A stretch of DNA of 64,000 nt from Cupriavidus sp. BIS7 (GTDB lineage: Bacteria; Pseudomonadota; Gammaproteobacteria; Burkholderiales; Burkholderiaceae): assembly GCF_000292345.1 (NCBI RefSeq), contig NZ_ALOU01000027.1, forward strand, positions 1 through 64,000, in the 5' to 3' direction. The notes beneath the pieces were generated by a model that was not told the DNA's origin, made no database searches, and was given only the letters and a program-made list of their open reading frames with translations. Shown here piece after piece: positions 29,005-38,781 of the stretch (positions are counted from its first letter, which is position 1; each line of letters begins with the position of its first letter). Position numbers and translations under genes: made by a program.

Positions 29005-30129
29005 ATGACCGATACTGTCATCCCCATTCTCGACCTGCGTGACCATCGATACCGATCGATGGTGCCGAGCATTCCGTCGCAACTCATCGCGCCGGGCGGA
29101 CTCGTGTCCGATACGCGAGGCCGCCCGCTGCACGATCTGCGCATCTCAGTCACCGACCGTTGCAACTTCCGCTGCGTCTACTGCATGCCGAAGGAAGTGT
29201 TCGACAAGGACTACACGTTCCTACCCCATTCCGAGCTGCTGAGTTTCGAGGAGATTGAGCGCACAGCGCGCATCTTCGTGTCGCAGGGCGTCGAAAAGAT
29301 CCGGCTGACCGGCGGCGAGCCGCTTCTGCGCAAGAACATCGAGAGCCTGGTGGAGATGCTCGCCCGCATCGAGACCGCATCGGGCAAGCCGCTGGACCTG
29401 ACGCTGACGACCAACGCATCGCTGCTCGCGCGCAAGGCGCAATCGTTGCGCGATGCCGGCCTGTCACGCGTCAGCGTGAGCCTGGATGCGATCGACGATG
29501 CCACGTTCCGCAAGATGAACGACGTGGACTTTGCCGTGCGCGACGTGCTGCATGGCATCGAGGTTGCGCAGGCCGTAGGACTGGCGCCGATCAAGGTCAA
29601 CATGGTGGTCAAGCGCGGCACCAACGATGCCGAGATCGTGCCGCTGGCACGCCATTTCCGCGGCACCGGCATCATCACGCGCTTTATCGAGTTCATGGAC
29701 GTTGGCGCCAGCAACCACTGGCAGATGAACGAGGTCTTGCCGTCGGCCGAAGTCGTGCGCCGCATTGACGAAGTCTTCCCGCTGGAACCCGTGGCAGCCA
29801 ACTACTCGGGCGAGACTGCCGAGCGCTGGCGTTATCGTGACGGCAGTGGCGAAATCGGCGTGATTTCGAGCGTTACGCATGCGTTCTGCGGCGACTGCAG
29901 CCGCATCCGCCTGTCGACTGAAGGCCGGCTCTACCTGTGCCTGTTTGCCACCGAGGGCTATGACCTGCGGGCGCTGCTGCGCGGCGGGCACAGCGATCTG
30001 GAGATTGCCAATGCAATCGCCCAGGTTTGGCAAGGCCGCACCGACAACTATTCCGAACAGCGCAGCGACCCGGCGGTACGCGCGGCGCGCGCCGAACACA
30101 AGATCGAGATGTCCTATATCGGCGGCTGA
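29005..30129 (+). CDS. moaA: GTP 3',8-cyclase MoaA
   Basis: Radical-SAM enzyme for the first step of molybdenum cofactor synthesis. The SAM cluster motif CNFRCVYC gives Cys53, Cys57 and Cys60; the C-terminal cluster cysteines are in [18 protein letters not shown]; the protein ends in the functional Gly-Gly. The ATG at 29005 gives 374 residues; an upstream in-frame start adds 13 Arg-rich residues without support. mobA and moeA follow, forming a cofactor operon. Confidence 0.94.
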   Translation: MTDTVIPILDLRDHRYRSMVPSIPSQLIAPGGLVSDTRGRPLHDLRISVTDRCNFRCVYCMPKEVFDKDYTFLPHSELLSFEEIERTARIFVSQGVEKIRLTGGEPLLRKNIESLVEMLARIETASGKPLDLTLTTNASLLARKAQSLRDAGLSRVSVSLDAIDDATFRKMNDVDFAVRDVLHGIEVAQAVGLAPIKVNMVVKRGTNDAEIVPLARHFRGTGIITRFIEFMDVGASNHWQMNEVLPSAEVVRRIDEVFPLEPVAANYSGETAERWRYRDGSGEIGVISSVTHAFCGDCSRIRLSTEGRLYLCLFATEGYDLRALLRGGHSDLEIANAIAQVWQGRTDNYSEQRSDPAVRAARAEHKIEMSYIGG

Positions 30130-30179
30130 TACCTACACGGGTATCGCGCATTTCCTATCGCGCATTTCCATTGATTTCG

Positions 30180-30791
30180 ATGATTTCACGCGACGACATC
30201 ACCGGCCTGATCCTGGCCGGCGGCCGAGGCAGCCGCATGGGCGGCACCGACAAGGGCCTGCAGCCGCTGCGCGGCGTACCGATGGCCATGCATACGCTGA
30301 TGCGCCTGTCCGCGCAGACAGGCGCGATGCTGATCAATGCGAATCGCAACCTGGCTGCCTACGAATCGTTCGGCGTGCCGGTGGTTACCGATTCCGTGCC
30401 CGACTTCGCCGGACCGCTCGCCGGCATGCTGGCCGGGCTCGAGCAGTGCCAGACCGGCTGGATGGTTACCGCGCCTTGCGATTCGCCCTTTCTGCCGACG
30501 GATCTGGTCCAGCGCCTGGCCAAGGCGATCGAAACCGAAGGCGCCGAGTTGGCGATTCCGGTCACGATCGACGCGGACGGCCAACGCCAGACGCAGCCCG
30601 TGTTCTGCCTGATGCCCGCTGCGGCCATCGATAGCCTGATCGCCTACCTCAACGGTGGTGGCCGAAAGATTGAAACCTGGGCGGCGAGCCATCGGTTAGC
30701 GGAGGTGCTGTTCGACGACGCGGCCGCATTCGCCAACATCAATACGCTCGACGAACTACGCATGCACGAAGGCGCGGGACGTCCCGGTTAG
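30180..30791 (+). CDS. mobA: Molybdenum cofactor guanylyltransferase MobA
   Basis: Attaches GMP to molybdopterin to make the MGD cofactor. The 203-residue nucleotidyltransferase begins with the GTP-binding motif LILAGGRGSRMGGTDKGLQP (about 9-28), and APCDSPFLP carries the metal-binding Asp. The start at 30180 places that motif correctly; a longer upstream frame overlaps moaA. It is 50 bp after moaA. Confidence 0.93.
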   Translation: MISRDDITGLILAGGRGSRMGGTDKGLQPLRGVPMAMHTLMRLSAQTGAMLINANRNLAAYESFGVPVVTDSVPDFAGPLAGMLAGLEQCQTGWMVTAPCDSPFLPTDLVQRLAKAIETEGAELAIPVTIDADGQRQTQPVFCLMPAAAIDSLIAYLNGGGRKIETWAASHRLAEVLFDDAAAFANINTLDELRMHEGAGRPG

Positions 30792-30894
30792 ACTTCGAAT
30801 CGTCCACTTATTGTTTATCGTCGCCTGCCGTCGCTATCCATCGCTTTCGAGCGTTCCCTGTTTCGACCCGCCAAGCGCGCCACGAGACCGATCC

Positions 30895-32181
30895 ATGCCT
30901 TCTCTGCAATCCGTCATCTCCTGCCTGTCCGACTACGATCCATCCGCGTTGCCCGTGAAGCAGGCCAACGCCATCATTGGCGACGTGGTCGAGCCCGTGC
31001 GCGGCGTTGAACAACTGGCAATCCGCTCGGCGCTGGAGCGCGTGCTGGCAGAGGACGTGATTTCATCGATCGACGTACCTGCACACGACAACTCGGCAAT
31101 GGATGGCTATGCGTTCTCCAGCGCCGCGCTGTCCGGTGCCGGAGGCGACGTATTGCTCGATGTCATCGGCACGGCCTACGCAGGCAGTGCCTGCGGCCTT
31201 CCGGCAGGGTCCGGCCAGGCGGTGCGCATCATGACGGGTGCGATCATGCCTGACGGGTGCGATACGGTGGTGCCGCAGGAGTTTGTCCAGACTCAGGCCG
31301 GCGGCAACCAGATCCGATTTGCGGCCGATGCCGTGCGCGCTGGCGACAACCGACGGCTGCGCGGCGAGGACCTGGCACGCGGACAGGCTGCCCTGGCAGC
31401 GGGACGAATCCTGCAGCCGGCCGACATCGGCCTGCTGGCATCTCTCGGCGTGGCAGAAGTGAAGGTGCGCCGTCGCCTGCGCGTGGCGTTTTTCTCCACT
31501 GGCGACGAACTGCGCTCGATCGGCGAGCCGCTGGATCCAGGCTGCGTCTACGACTCGAATCGCTACACATTGCACGGCATGCTACGGCGAATGAACGTGG
31601 ACCTGATCGACATGGGAGTGGTCCGCGACGATCCGGCCGCGCTGGAGGCCGCATTCCGCAGCGCCTGCGAGAACGCCGACGCGATCATCACCTCGGGTGG
31701 CGTTTCTGTTGGCGAAGCCGACTATACGAAGCAGATCATGGCCCAGCTTGGCGACGTCACGTTCTGGAAGATTGCGATGCGTCCCGGCCGACCGATGGCA
31801 TTTGGACGGATTGCGTCGAATGGCCGGGAAGCGCTGCTCTTCGGCCTGCCCGGCAACCCCGTGGCGGTGATGGTCACCTTCTACCACTTCGTCCGCGCGG
31901 CGCTGCACCGGCAGATGGGCGCCAACGTCGCACCGCTGCCTTTGATGCGCGTGCGGAGCGCCAGTGCAATTCGCAAGAAGCCGGGTCGGACCGAATACCA
32001 GCGCGGCATCCTTGCCGCAGGCGCCGACGGCGCTCCTGAAGTGCGTGTCACGGGCCAGCAGGGGTCTGGCGTGCTGCGCTCCATGAGCGAAGCCAACTGC
32101 TTCATCGTGCTTGCGCACGAACAGGGCTCGGTGGCCGCGGGCGACAGTGTGGAAGTGATGCTGTTTGACGGGCTGATCTGA
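30895..32181 (+). CDS. moeA: Molybdopterin molybdenumtransferase MoeA
   Basis: Inserts molybdate into adenylated molybdopterin. The 428-residue protein shows the MoeA domain order: VPAHDNSAMDGYAF (about 60-73), GAIMPDGCDTVVPQE, the MoCF-like domain with FSTGDEL and TSGGVSVGEADY, and the C-terminal beta-barrel. The ATG at 30895 removes 28 unsupported residues. It lies 103 bp after mobA. Confidence 0.94.
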   Translation: MPSLQSVISCLSDYDPSALPVKQANAIIGDVVEPVRGVEQLAIRSALERVLAEDVISSIDVPAHDNSAMDGYAFSSAALSGAGGDVLLDVIGTAYAGSACGLPAGSGQAVRIMTGAIMPDGCDTVVPQEFVQTQAGGNQIRFAADAVRAGDNRRLRGEDLARGQAALAAGRILQPADIGLLASLGVAEVKVRRRLRVAFFSTGDELRSIGEPLDPGCVYDSNRYTLHGMLRRMNVDLIDMGVVRDDPAALEAAFRSACENADAIITSGGVSVGEADYTKQIMAQLGDVTFWKIAMRPGRPMAFGRIASNGREALLFGLPGNPVAVMVTFYHFVRAALHRQMGANVAPLPLMRVRSASAIRKKPGRTEYQRGILAAGADGAPEVRVTGQQGSGVLRSMSEANCFIVLAHEQGSVAAGDSVEVMLFDGLI

Positions 32182-32372
32182 ACAGCTTGGCGCGACGCGG
32201 CAGGGCTCGACAGGGCGGCCAGGGTGTCGTTTTTGTGCCGCACTCGGCAGCGAAAGTCCCGGCCGACGTTCCGAATTGCCCATCCATAAGGAGGGCAGAC
32301 TAGGCGTCGCAGGCCCCAGTCGCTACACTTGCAGCACGAAAAACCGAATTCCCCAATATCTTGTCTGTCGTC

Positions 32373-32654
32373 ATGAACCAGGAGATCGCGTACCTCCACC
32401 CCGTCAAGACCGCGCGCGCGCTGGTGCTGGTCTATCTTTGCTTCTCCGTGCCGATCGTGGCCATGGGATTGTTCGTGGCCTTCATCCGTTATGGTGATCT
32501 GCCCGGCATCGCCGTCTTCACGGCCCTGATCCTCAATGCACTGATCGGTTTCGGTCTGCTATGGCTCGGCTGCAAGGCATACAACTGGGTGGCAGCCCGT
32601 TTTGGCGGGATTGAAGTGCACGTGCGCGAACTGACCCCTGAAGACCAGCATTGA
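32373..32654 (+). CDS. Small two-segment membrane protein, unknown
   Basis: A 93-residue protein that I do not recognise. It has two clear membrane segments (about 16-38, ALVLVYLCFSVPIVAMGLF, and 48-70, IAVFTALILNALIGFGLLWL) and a short charged C-terminus ending in ELTPEDQH. The ATG at 32373 is used; a TTG four codons earlier is possible. The coding character (third-position GC, hydrophobic pattern) looks genuine. It lies 191 bp after moeA and converges with rmuC. Confidence 0.7.
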   Translation: MNQEIAYLHPVKTARALVLVYLCFSVPIVAMGLFVAFIRYGDLPGIAVFTALILNALIGFGLLWLGCKAYNWVAARFGGIEVHVRELTPEDQH

Positions 32655-32707
32655 GCCACTTTGGCCGCCGCGCATGAATGTATGCGTGGCCGGCCGTTGA
32701 TGCGCTT

Positions 32708-32736
32708 GCCCTCTCCCCCGCTTGCCGGAGAGAGGC
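32708..32736. repeat. CTCTCCC/GGGAGAG-type hairpin element, copy 1
   Basis: Imperfect inverted repeat: CCTCTCcCC (32710-32718) with CGGaGAGAGG (32726-32735). It resembles the perfect copy at 45788-45818 and a degenerate copy near 61849-61876, all three intergenic. Confidence 0.5.
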
Positions 32737-32750
32737 CAAATCCAGCGGAA

Positions 32751-32805
32751 AATGCGGCCCAAGTACGGCCCGAATGCGGCCCGAGTACGACCCGAATACG
32801 GCCCA
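32751..32805. repeat. Five tandem 11-bp repeats
   Basis: Five contiguous 11-bp units (AATGCGGCCCA, AGTACGGCCCG, AATGCGGCCCG, AGTACGACCCG, AATACGGCCCA) in the gap between the convergent small membrane protein and rmuC. Units differ mostly in the dinucleotides after the leading A. The period equals about one DNA helical turn. The array ends 27 bp before the rmuC stop. Confidence 0.9.
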
Positions 32806-32831
32806 ATTGCAGGGCAACTACAACAGGCCAA

Positions 32832-34178
32832 CTACAGCCCTTCGGCCTGATTCTGCTCAGGTGGCGCCGGCTCCAAGGTTGGCTTTTCCGCCGTCCCCAG
32901 CAACTGCTCCGCAAGATCTCCCGGTAATGCCTCCACGGTACGCAGCTTGCGTTCCATTTGCCGGGTACGTACCTCCGCCTGTTCGATATTGCGTGCCGCG
33001 CGCACCAGCGTGTCACGCGTTTTGGCCAGAGCTTCGCCGAACTTGCCGAACTCGGTCTTCACGGCGCCAAGCACCTCCCACACTTCGCTAGAACGCTTTT
33101 CCAGCGCCAGCGTTCGGAAACCCATCTGCAGGCTGTTGAGCAGAGCGGTCAGCGTGGTCGGGCCGGCCACCGTCACGCGGAAATCGCGTTGCAGCAGGTC
33201 GGTCAGCCCCGGGCGGCGCAGCACTTCGGCGTACAGCCCCTCGGTGGGCAGGAAGAGGATCGCGAAATCGGTCGTGGCGGGCGGCGAGAGGTACTTCTCT
33301 GCAACCGTCTGCGCTTCCCGCCGTACCGCCACTTCCAGTTCCCGGCTCGCGCCGGCCGCGCCATCCAGATCGCCGCGCTCCTGCGCGTCTATCAGGCGTT
33401 CGTACTGCTCTTTCGGGAACTTTGCATCGATCGGCAACCAGACGGGCCCGCTTTCCAGCTCACGCCCCGGCAACCGGATGGCAAACTCGACGCGCGCGCC
33501 AGAATTGCGCACGGTTTCAACATTCTTGCCATATTGCTCGGGCGTTAGCATTTGCTCGAGCAGCATCTCAAGCTGAACCTCGCCCCACGTACCGCGCGAC
33601 TTCACGTTGGTCAGCACGCGCTTGAGGTCGCCAACACCCTGGGCCAGCGACTGCATCTCGCCCAGCCCCCGATGCACCTGTTCGAGTCGGTCCGACACCA
33701 GCTTGAATGATTCTCCGAGCCGCTGCTCCAGCGTGGCGTGCAGCTTTTCATCGACGGTGCGGCGCATCTCCTCGAGCTTGGCCGCGTTGTTGGCCTCGAT
33801 ATCACGCAGCTTTTGTTCAAGCGTCGCACGCACCTCCGCCATGCGTCGGTCATTCGCTTCCGACAACTGCGCGAGCTGCTGCTGTTGCACCGTGGCGATG
33901 CTCGTCAGATGCGTCGACAACGTCTGCTGGAAGCGCAGCATCTGCTGCCCCGCCTCACCGCGATTGGCGCGCGCACTTTCGGCGATTTCCGTACGCAGTT
34001 CCCGTTCAAGCCGCTCCAGCCCACGCGCGGTGTCCTCGCGCACATCGTCTCGCAGGTTCCCGAGCATCGGCAGCAGCCCATCGTCCGAGGAGCCTCCGCG
34101 CATGCGCCACACCAGCACCAGTAGCAAAAGCACCGCCGCGACAGCGGCAGCGAACGTCAGAACGGAAATCAGTGACAT
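32832..34178 (-). CDS. rmuC: DNA recombination protein RmuC homologue
   Basis: A 448-residue RmuC-family protein. An N-terminal membrane anchor (about 3-24) is followed by a long coiled coil (about 45-180) and a PD-(D/E)XK-like C-terminal domain with LPIDAKFPKEQYERL (about 243-257) and DFAILFLPTEGLYAE. RmuC limits inversions at short inverted repeats in E. coli. It lies 18 bp downstream of the dehydrogenase gene. Confidence 0.92.
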   Translation of the reverse strand: MSLISVLTFAAAVAAVLLLLVLVWRMRGGSSDDGLLPMLGNLRDDVREDTARGLERLERELRTEIAESARANRGEAGQQMLRFQQTLSTHLTSIATVQQQQLAQLSEANDRRMAEVRATLEQKLRDIEANNAAKLEEMRRTVDEKLHATLEQRLGESFKLVSDRLEQVHRGLGEMQSLAQGVGDLKRVLTNVKSRGTWGEVQLEMLLEQMLTPEQYGKNVETVRNSGARVEFAIRLPGRELESGPVWLPIDAKFPKEQYERLIDAQERGDLDGAAGASRELEVAVRREAQTVAEKYLSPPATTDFAILFLPTEGLYAEVLRRPGLTDLLQRDFRVTVAGPTTLTALLNSLQMGFRTLALEKRSSEVWEVLGAVKTEFGKFGEALAKTRDTLVRAARNIEQAEVRTRQMERKLRTVEALPGDLAEQLLGTAEKPTLEPAPPEQNQAEGL

Positions 34179-34196
34179 AAACCGGGAGCGGAACGG

Positions 34197-35195
34197 TCAG
34201 CGGCGGCGACTCGCCATGACTTCGGGGTTGATTACGGTCGACGGATTCCCGGCTTGCGGGCCCGCGTCGAGTGCCGCGATCAGGTTGTCGGCCGCCAGAT
34301 TGGCCATCGCCCTACGCGTCTTCTCCGAAGCGCTGGCGATATGCGGCGTCAGCACGATGTTCGGCACGGTCAGCAGATCCGGATGCACGCTTGGCTCGCC
34401 TTCGAAGACGTCGAGACCGGCGGCAAAGATCTTGCGCGCGTGGAGCGCCGCCGCAAGCGCCGCATCATCGACGATGCCCCCGCGCGCCAGATTGATCAGC
34501 GTCGCGGTTGGCTTCATCTGCGCGATCTCCGCAGCGCCGATCGTGTGGTGGCTTTCCGCGCTGTACGGCAACACCAGGATGAGATGGTCCGATTGCTGCA
34601 ACAGCTCCGCCTTCGTGACGTAGCGCGCATTGAGCGAGCGCTCGACATCGGCCGGCAACTGGCTGCGGTTGTGATAGAGCACCTGCATATCGAAGCCCGC
34701 CGCGCGCCGGGCCAGCCCCTGGCCGATGCGCCCCATGCCGAGAATGCCCAGCGTGCTGCCGCAGATATCCATGCCGACCAGCATGTCGTAGCTCCAGCGC
34801 TCCCACTTGCCCGCGCGCAGGTAGTGCTCGCCTTCGGTTACCCGGCGCGCGGTAGCCATCAGCAGCGCCCAGCCAAAGTCGGCTGTGGTTTCGGTCAGCA
34901 CGTCAGGCGTGTTGGTGGCCACGACGCCTGCAGCCGTCAGCGCCGGCAGGTCGAGGTTGTTGTAGCCAACCGCCATGTTGCAGACGGCGCGCAATTGCGG
35001 AAGCGCTGCAATCAACTCGCCGTCGATCCGGTCGGCCGCGTTTGCCAGCACCCCGGTCTTGCCTGCCAGCCGCGCGCGGAGCGCGGCGCCGTCGAGCACC
35101 AGATCCTGCTGGTTGTCGTCGACATCGAAATACTGTGCAAGCCGCTCGATGACGTCGGGAAAGATCGCACGGGTGACCAGGACTGAGGGCTTCAT
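34197..35195 (-). CDS. D-isomer 2-hydroxyacid dehydrogenase (GhrB-like)
   Basis: NAD(P)-dependent dehydrogenase of 332 residues. The nucleotide-binding motif GILGMGRIGQGLARR (about 150-164) and the catalytic residues Arg (NLARGGIVDD), Glu (FEGEPSVHP) and His (LTPHIASA) are all present. Glyoxylate, hydroxypyruvate or 2-ketogluconate are the likely substrates; the sequence does not decide. The ATG at 35195 drops 23 residues that lie inside the upstream antiporter end. It begins 5 nt before the stop region of the antiporter. Confidence 0.88.
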   Translation of the reverse strand: MKPSVLVTRAIFPDVIERLAQYFDVDDNQQDLVLDGAALRARLAGKTGVLANAADRIDGELIAALPQLRAVCNMAVGYNNLDLPALTAAGVVATNTPDVLTETTADFGWALLMATARRVTEGEHYLRAGKWERWSYDMLVGMDICGSTLGILGMGRIGQGLARRAAGFDMQVLYHNRSQLPADVERSLNARYVTKAELLQQSDHLILVLPYSAESHHTIGAAEIAQMKPTATLINLARGGIVDDAALAAALHARKIFAAGLDVFEGEPSVHPDLLTVPNIVLTPHIASASEKTRRAMANLAADNLIAALDAGPQAGNPSTVINPEVMASRRR

Positions 35196-35200
35196 GACTG

Positions 35201-36631
35201 TTATGCGCGGAAGAAGATGAACGTCATCACCAGGAACAGAGGCACCAGCACGGCGCATGACCATGCCATGTAGCCGAAGAAGCTCGGCATGCGCACGCCA
35301 CGGCTTTCGGCAATCGCCTTGACCATCAGGTTGGGCGCGTTGCCGATATAGGTGTTGGCACCCATGAACACCGCCCCTGCGGAAATCGCCGCCAGCGTCG
35401 CGGCGTCGCGCGTCATCAGCGTTGCGGGATCGCCACCGGCGGTGTTGAAGAACACAAGGTAGGTCGGCGCGTTGTCAAGGAACGATGACAGTACACCCGT
35501 GGCCCAGAAGTACATGCTGTCGATCGGCTGGCCATTGCCGTCGCTCACGGCACGAATCACGCCGGCAAAGGCGCCATCCGTGCCTGCCTTCAGCATGGCG
35601 ATCACCGGGATGATTGTCAGGAAGATCCCCGCGAACAGCTTGCCGACCTCGAGAATCGGTTCCCAGTTGAACTCGTTCCCGGAACGCGCCGCATGTGGCG
35701 TGACGACCAGCGACAGCACCGTCACCACAATCAGCAGGCCGTCACGCACTAGCGCGGGCAGCGGCACCTCGGTACCCATCACGTCGAATGCGATACCGGG
35801 CTTCCAGAGTCCGCTCATCAGCACCAGGCCGATCACGGCCAGCAGCAGCACGAAATTCACCTTGCCTTCGATGCGGATGCCCGCCGAATCGGGTGTCGGG
35901 TCCTGGGCGACCGGCAACTCCTCTTCGCGGTTCAGGTAGTAATGGCGATCGACCAGATAGAACAGCACCAGCAACGCTACCCACATGAAGATCGTCTCGG
36001 GCAGGATGTTGCGCATGGTCCAGAAGAAATCCACGCCCTTCAGAAACCCGAGGAACAGCGGCGGGTCACCGAGTGGCGTCAGCGCGCCGCCCGCATTGGC
36101 AACCAGGAAGATGAAGAACACGACCACATGCGCAACGTGGCGGCGATTGTCGTTGGCGCGCAGCAGCGGGCGTATCAGCAGCATCGCCGCGCCGGTAGTG
36201 CCCATGAAGCTGGCGAGCAGCGTGCCCAGCGCAAGAATGCCCGTGTTGAGGCGCGGGGTACCGTGCAGATTGCCGCGCACGCAGATACCGCCCGCCACCA
36301 CGTAGAGCGCGGTCAGCAGCACGATAAACGGGATGTACTCGGACAGCATCGCGTGCACGGTGTTGGCCGCCGCGGCATGCACGCCAAATTTCATGGCGAA
36401 CGGCGCCAGGAACAGCACGGCCCAGACCGCTGCAATCTTGCCGTAGTGATGGTGCCAGAACTTCGGCGCGATCAGCGGAAACAGCGCAATCGACAGCAGA
36501 ATGCCGGCAAACGGCAGGCCCCAGATTGGCGTGAGCGTTGCACCGTCAAAGTCCGCCGCGTGGCTCAATGCCGGCGACAGCGCCATCAGCGCAAACAGGA
36601 ATTGGGGAAGCAGTGTGCTGACACGTCGCAT
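35201..36631 (-). CDS. Sodium:proton antiporter, NhaD/CitMHS-like
   Basis: A 476-residue integral membrane protein with about 12 hydrophobic segments and a signal-like N-terminus (LLPQFLFALMALSPALSHA). Conserved segments include MGTTGAAMLLIRP, ANAGGALTPLGDPPLFLG and NAPTYLVFFN, typical of the ion-transporter superfamily that holds NhaD, ArsB and CitM. Annotation as a Na+/H+ antiporter is customary but the transported solute is not shown by the sequence. AGGAG precedes the ATG at 36631. The promoter is flanked by a long inverted repeat (36645-36691). Confidence 0.82.
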   Translation of the reverse strand: MRRVSTLLPQFLFALMALSPALSHAADFDGATLTPIWGLPFAGILLSIALFPLIAPKFWHHHYGKIAAVWAVLFLAPFAMKFGVHAAAANTVHAMLSEYIPFIVLLTALYVVAGGICVRGNLHGTPRLNTGILALGTLLASFMGTTGAAMLLIRPLLRANDNRRHVAHVVVFFIFLVANAGGALTPLGDPPLFLGFLKGVDFFWTMRNILPETIFMWVALLVLFYLVDRHYYLNREEELPVAQDPTPDSAGIRIEGKVNFVLLLAVIGLVLMSGLWKPGIAFDVMGTEVPLPALVRDGLLIVVTVLSLVVTPHAARSGNEFNWEPILEVGKLFAGIFLTIIPVIAMLKAGTDGAFAGVIRAVSDGNGQPIDSMYFWATGVLSSFLDNAPTYLVFFNTAGGDPATLMTRDAATLAAISAGAVFMGANTYIGNAPNLMVKAIAESRGVRMPSFFGYMAWSCAVLVPLFLVMTFIFFRA

Positions 36632-36644
36632 CGTGCGGGGTTCT

Positions 36645-36691
36645 CCTTTCTCGTGAAGGGGCCAGTGTAAAGCAAACCCCAGCGAGAAAGG
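36645..36691 (-). promoter_or_regulatory. Antiporter promoter framed by a 9-bp inverted repeat
   Basis: CCTTTCTCG (36645-36653) and CGAGAAAGG (36683-36691) are perfect arms 29 bp apart that frame a minus-strand -10-like TACACT (36664-36669). Only the proximal arm would be transcribed, so a DNA operator fits better than an RNA hairpin. Confidence 0.5.
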
Positions 36692-36728
36692 TCTCAAAAT
36701 GCGCCTTCCGTCGCGCTTCTGGCTGCGA

Positions 36729-37415
36729 TCACGCCTGATCGACGAGAATCACGTGCACCCGGTACGGACCATGTGCGCCCAGCACGATGGTCTGCTCGAT
36801 ATCGCCCGTGCGAGACGGGCCGCTGATGATATTGGTGGCGCGCGGCAGCTGGCCGTGCTCGGCCCGCATGCGTGCGAATGCCTCTTCGAGATTGGCCACG
36901 ATGCGCGACACCGGCACCACGGCAATATGGGTCTCCGGCAACAACGCGGCCGAAGCGAATGTGTCAGGGCCCGAGAGCAGCATCAGCGAACCGGTCTCGG
37001 CAATCGCCACGAAGCAGCCGGTGATGCCGATCAGGTCGCCATGGTCGTGATCGCCCTGCGGATCGCGCACCGGAGGCCGGCATTCGACGGTCAGATTCTG
37101 CGCGGTCCATGGCAGGTCGCCCAGGCTGGTCCACGCAACGGCACGCCGTTCGAGTTTGAGCCCATCGACATAACTTGCCACGGCGGCCGGCACATCGGCC
37201 ATCGTAGCCACGCGATCCACGGTCGAGGCCAGTTTCTGCGCCTGCACGATAAACGCCTGCGCGAGATCGTCGCCCACGGGCGGTTGCGGCCCCTGCGGAT
37301 GACGCGCGAGGTAGTCCGCCACGGCATCGCGTTCACCATCTGTCACCTTGCTCCCCCTGCCCTGGGCGGCACGGATACGGGCGAAGATGCGGTCGCGGGC
37401 GGCATTGGTTTCCAT
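36729..37415 (-). CDS. lutC: LutC/YkgG family (LUD domain) protein
   Basis: A 228-residue LUD-domain protein. LutC works with the iron-sulfur proteins LutA and LutB in L-lactate oxidation. Here the C-terminal core (GITGCFVAIAETGSLMLLSGP, ALLPETHIAVVP, ISGPSRTGDIEQ) is intact, but lutA and lutB are not adjacent; pncB is upstream and the antiporter downstream. Whether it serves a distant LutAB pair or another role is unknown. Confidence 0.87.
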   Translation of the reverse strand: METNAARDRIFARIRAAQGRGSKVTDGERDAVADYLARHPQGPQPPVGDDLAQAFIVQAQKLASTVDRVATMADVPAAVASYVDGLKLERRAVAWTSLGDLPWTAQNLTVECRPPVRDPQGDHDHGDLIGITGCFVAIAETGSLMLLSGPDTFASAALLPETHIAVVPVSRIVANLEEAFARMRAEHGQLPRATNIISGPSRTGDIEQTIVLGAHGPYRVHVILVDQA

Positions 37416-37499
37416 GGCGATTGGATGCGTCTCGGTTGATTGGACAGGCCGATTATAGGAAGCAATAGGAAGCGCCGCGGCACACGCGGCTGAATATGG

Positions 37500-38678
37500 T
37501 TAAGCAGCGGCCTGAACCGTGAACACCTGACGCAGGTACGCCAGGTAGCCCGGGTCATCGCACATCGTCTTCTCGGGGGTATCGGACAGCTTGGCCACGG
37601 GCTGGCCGTTGCATCGCACCATCTTGATCACGATCTGCAGCGGCGTGTAGCCGAGATCGTTGGTCAGGTTGGTGCCCACGCCAAACGCCAGCTTGCAGCG
37701 GCCACGGAACCGTTCGTAGAGTTCGATGACTTTCGGAATATCAAGCGCGTCGCTGAAGATCAGCGTCTTGCCGCGCGGGTCCACCCTGTGCGATGAGTAA
37801 TGCGCGACCATCCGCTCGCCCCACTCGAACGGGTCTCCCGAATCGTGGCGCACGCCATCGAACAGCTTGCAGAAGTACAGATCGAAATCACGCAGGAACG
37901 CGTCGAAGCCGTAGGTATCGGACAGCGCGATACCGAGGTCACCGCGATACTCCTGCGCCCACCGTTCCAGCGCGTAGACCTGCGAGTCGCGCAGGCGCGC
38001 CCCCAATGCCTGGCAGGCCTGAAGATACTCATGCGCCATCGTGCCGAGCGGCGTCATGCCGTGCAGGCGCGCGAAATGGACATTGCTGGTGCCGGCAAGC
38101 TGCGGACCCAGGATATTGCGCGCCGACAGCAGGACTTCCTCCTGCCAGTCGCGCGAGAACCGGCGGCGCGTCCCGTAGTCGGCAATCACGCAATCGGCAT
38201 ACGGCGGCGCCTTCAGCAGCGCCAGCTTGGCTTCCAGGCGGCGGCGCCCTTCCGGCAGATCGGGGCTGGGGTGGGTGCGCCGGAAATACACCTCGTTGAC
38301 GATCGCCAGCAGCGGGATCTCGAACAGGATCGTATGGAGCCACGGCCCCTTGATGATGATGTCGATCTCGCCATTGCCCTTGGGCGACGGCTGGACCTGC
38401 ACGTACTTCTCGTTCAGGTGGAACAGCGCGAGAAAATCGACGAAGTCGCTCTTGATGAAGCGCATGCTGCGCAGGTAGCCAAGCTCCTCTTCGGTGAATC
38501 GCAACTGGCAGAGCTGGGCGATCTCCGCGCGGATCTCGTCGACGTAGGGGGTCAGGTCGACCCCTGCGTTGCGGCACTTGAAGCGGTATTCGACCTGGGC
38601 CTGCGGGAAGTAGTGCAGCACCACCTGCATCATTGTGAACTTGTACAGATCGGTGTCGAGCAGGGTGCGGATGATCAT
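37500..38678 (-). CDS. pncB: Nicotinate phosphoribosyltransferase PncB
   Basis: Salvages nicotinate to nicotinate mononucleotide for NAD synthesis. The 392-residue protein starts with the typical [20 protein letters not shown] region, carries the phosphorylated histidine in [15 protein letters not shown] (about 215-229) and the [11 protein letters not shown] phosphate site near the C-terminus. The length and motif order match the E. coli enzyme. Confidence 0.95.
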   Translation of the reverse strand: MIIRTLLDTDLYKFTMMQVVLHYFPQAQVEYRFKCRNAGVDLTPYVDEIRAEIAQLCQLRFTEEELGYLRSMRFIKSDFVDFLALFHLNEKYVQVQPSPKGNGEIDIIIKGPWLHTILFEIPLLAIVNEVYFRRTHPSPDLPEGRRRLEAKLALLKAPPYADCVIADYGTRRRFSRDWQEEVLLSARNILGPQLAGTSNVHFARLHGMTPLGTMAHEYLQACQALGARLRDSQVYALERWAQEYRGDLGIALSDTYGFDAFLRDFDLYFCKLFDGVRHDSGDPFEWGERMVAHYSSHRVDPRGKTLIFSDALDIPKVIELYERFRGRCKLAFGVGTNLTNDLGYTPLQIVIKMVRCNGQPVAKLSDTPEKTMCDDPGYLAYLRQVFTVQAAA

Positions 38679-38781
38679 AGTGAAACCAGGCGGGGCGTAC
38701 CTAAAGTCAGGCCATCATGCTAACCGAAAGTGCCGTGGCAGTCGTGTGGCCTTGCGCCGTCGCGCCGCCTGTGGAAGCCGC

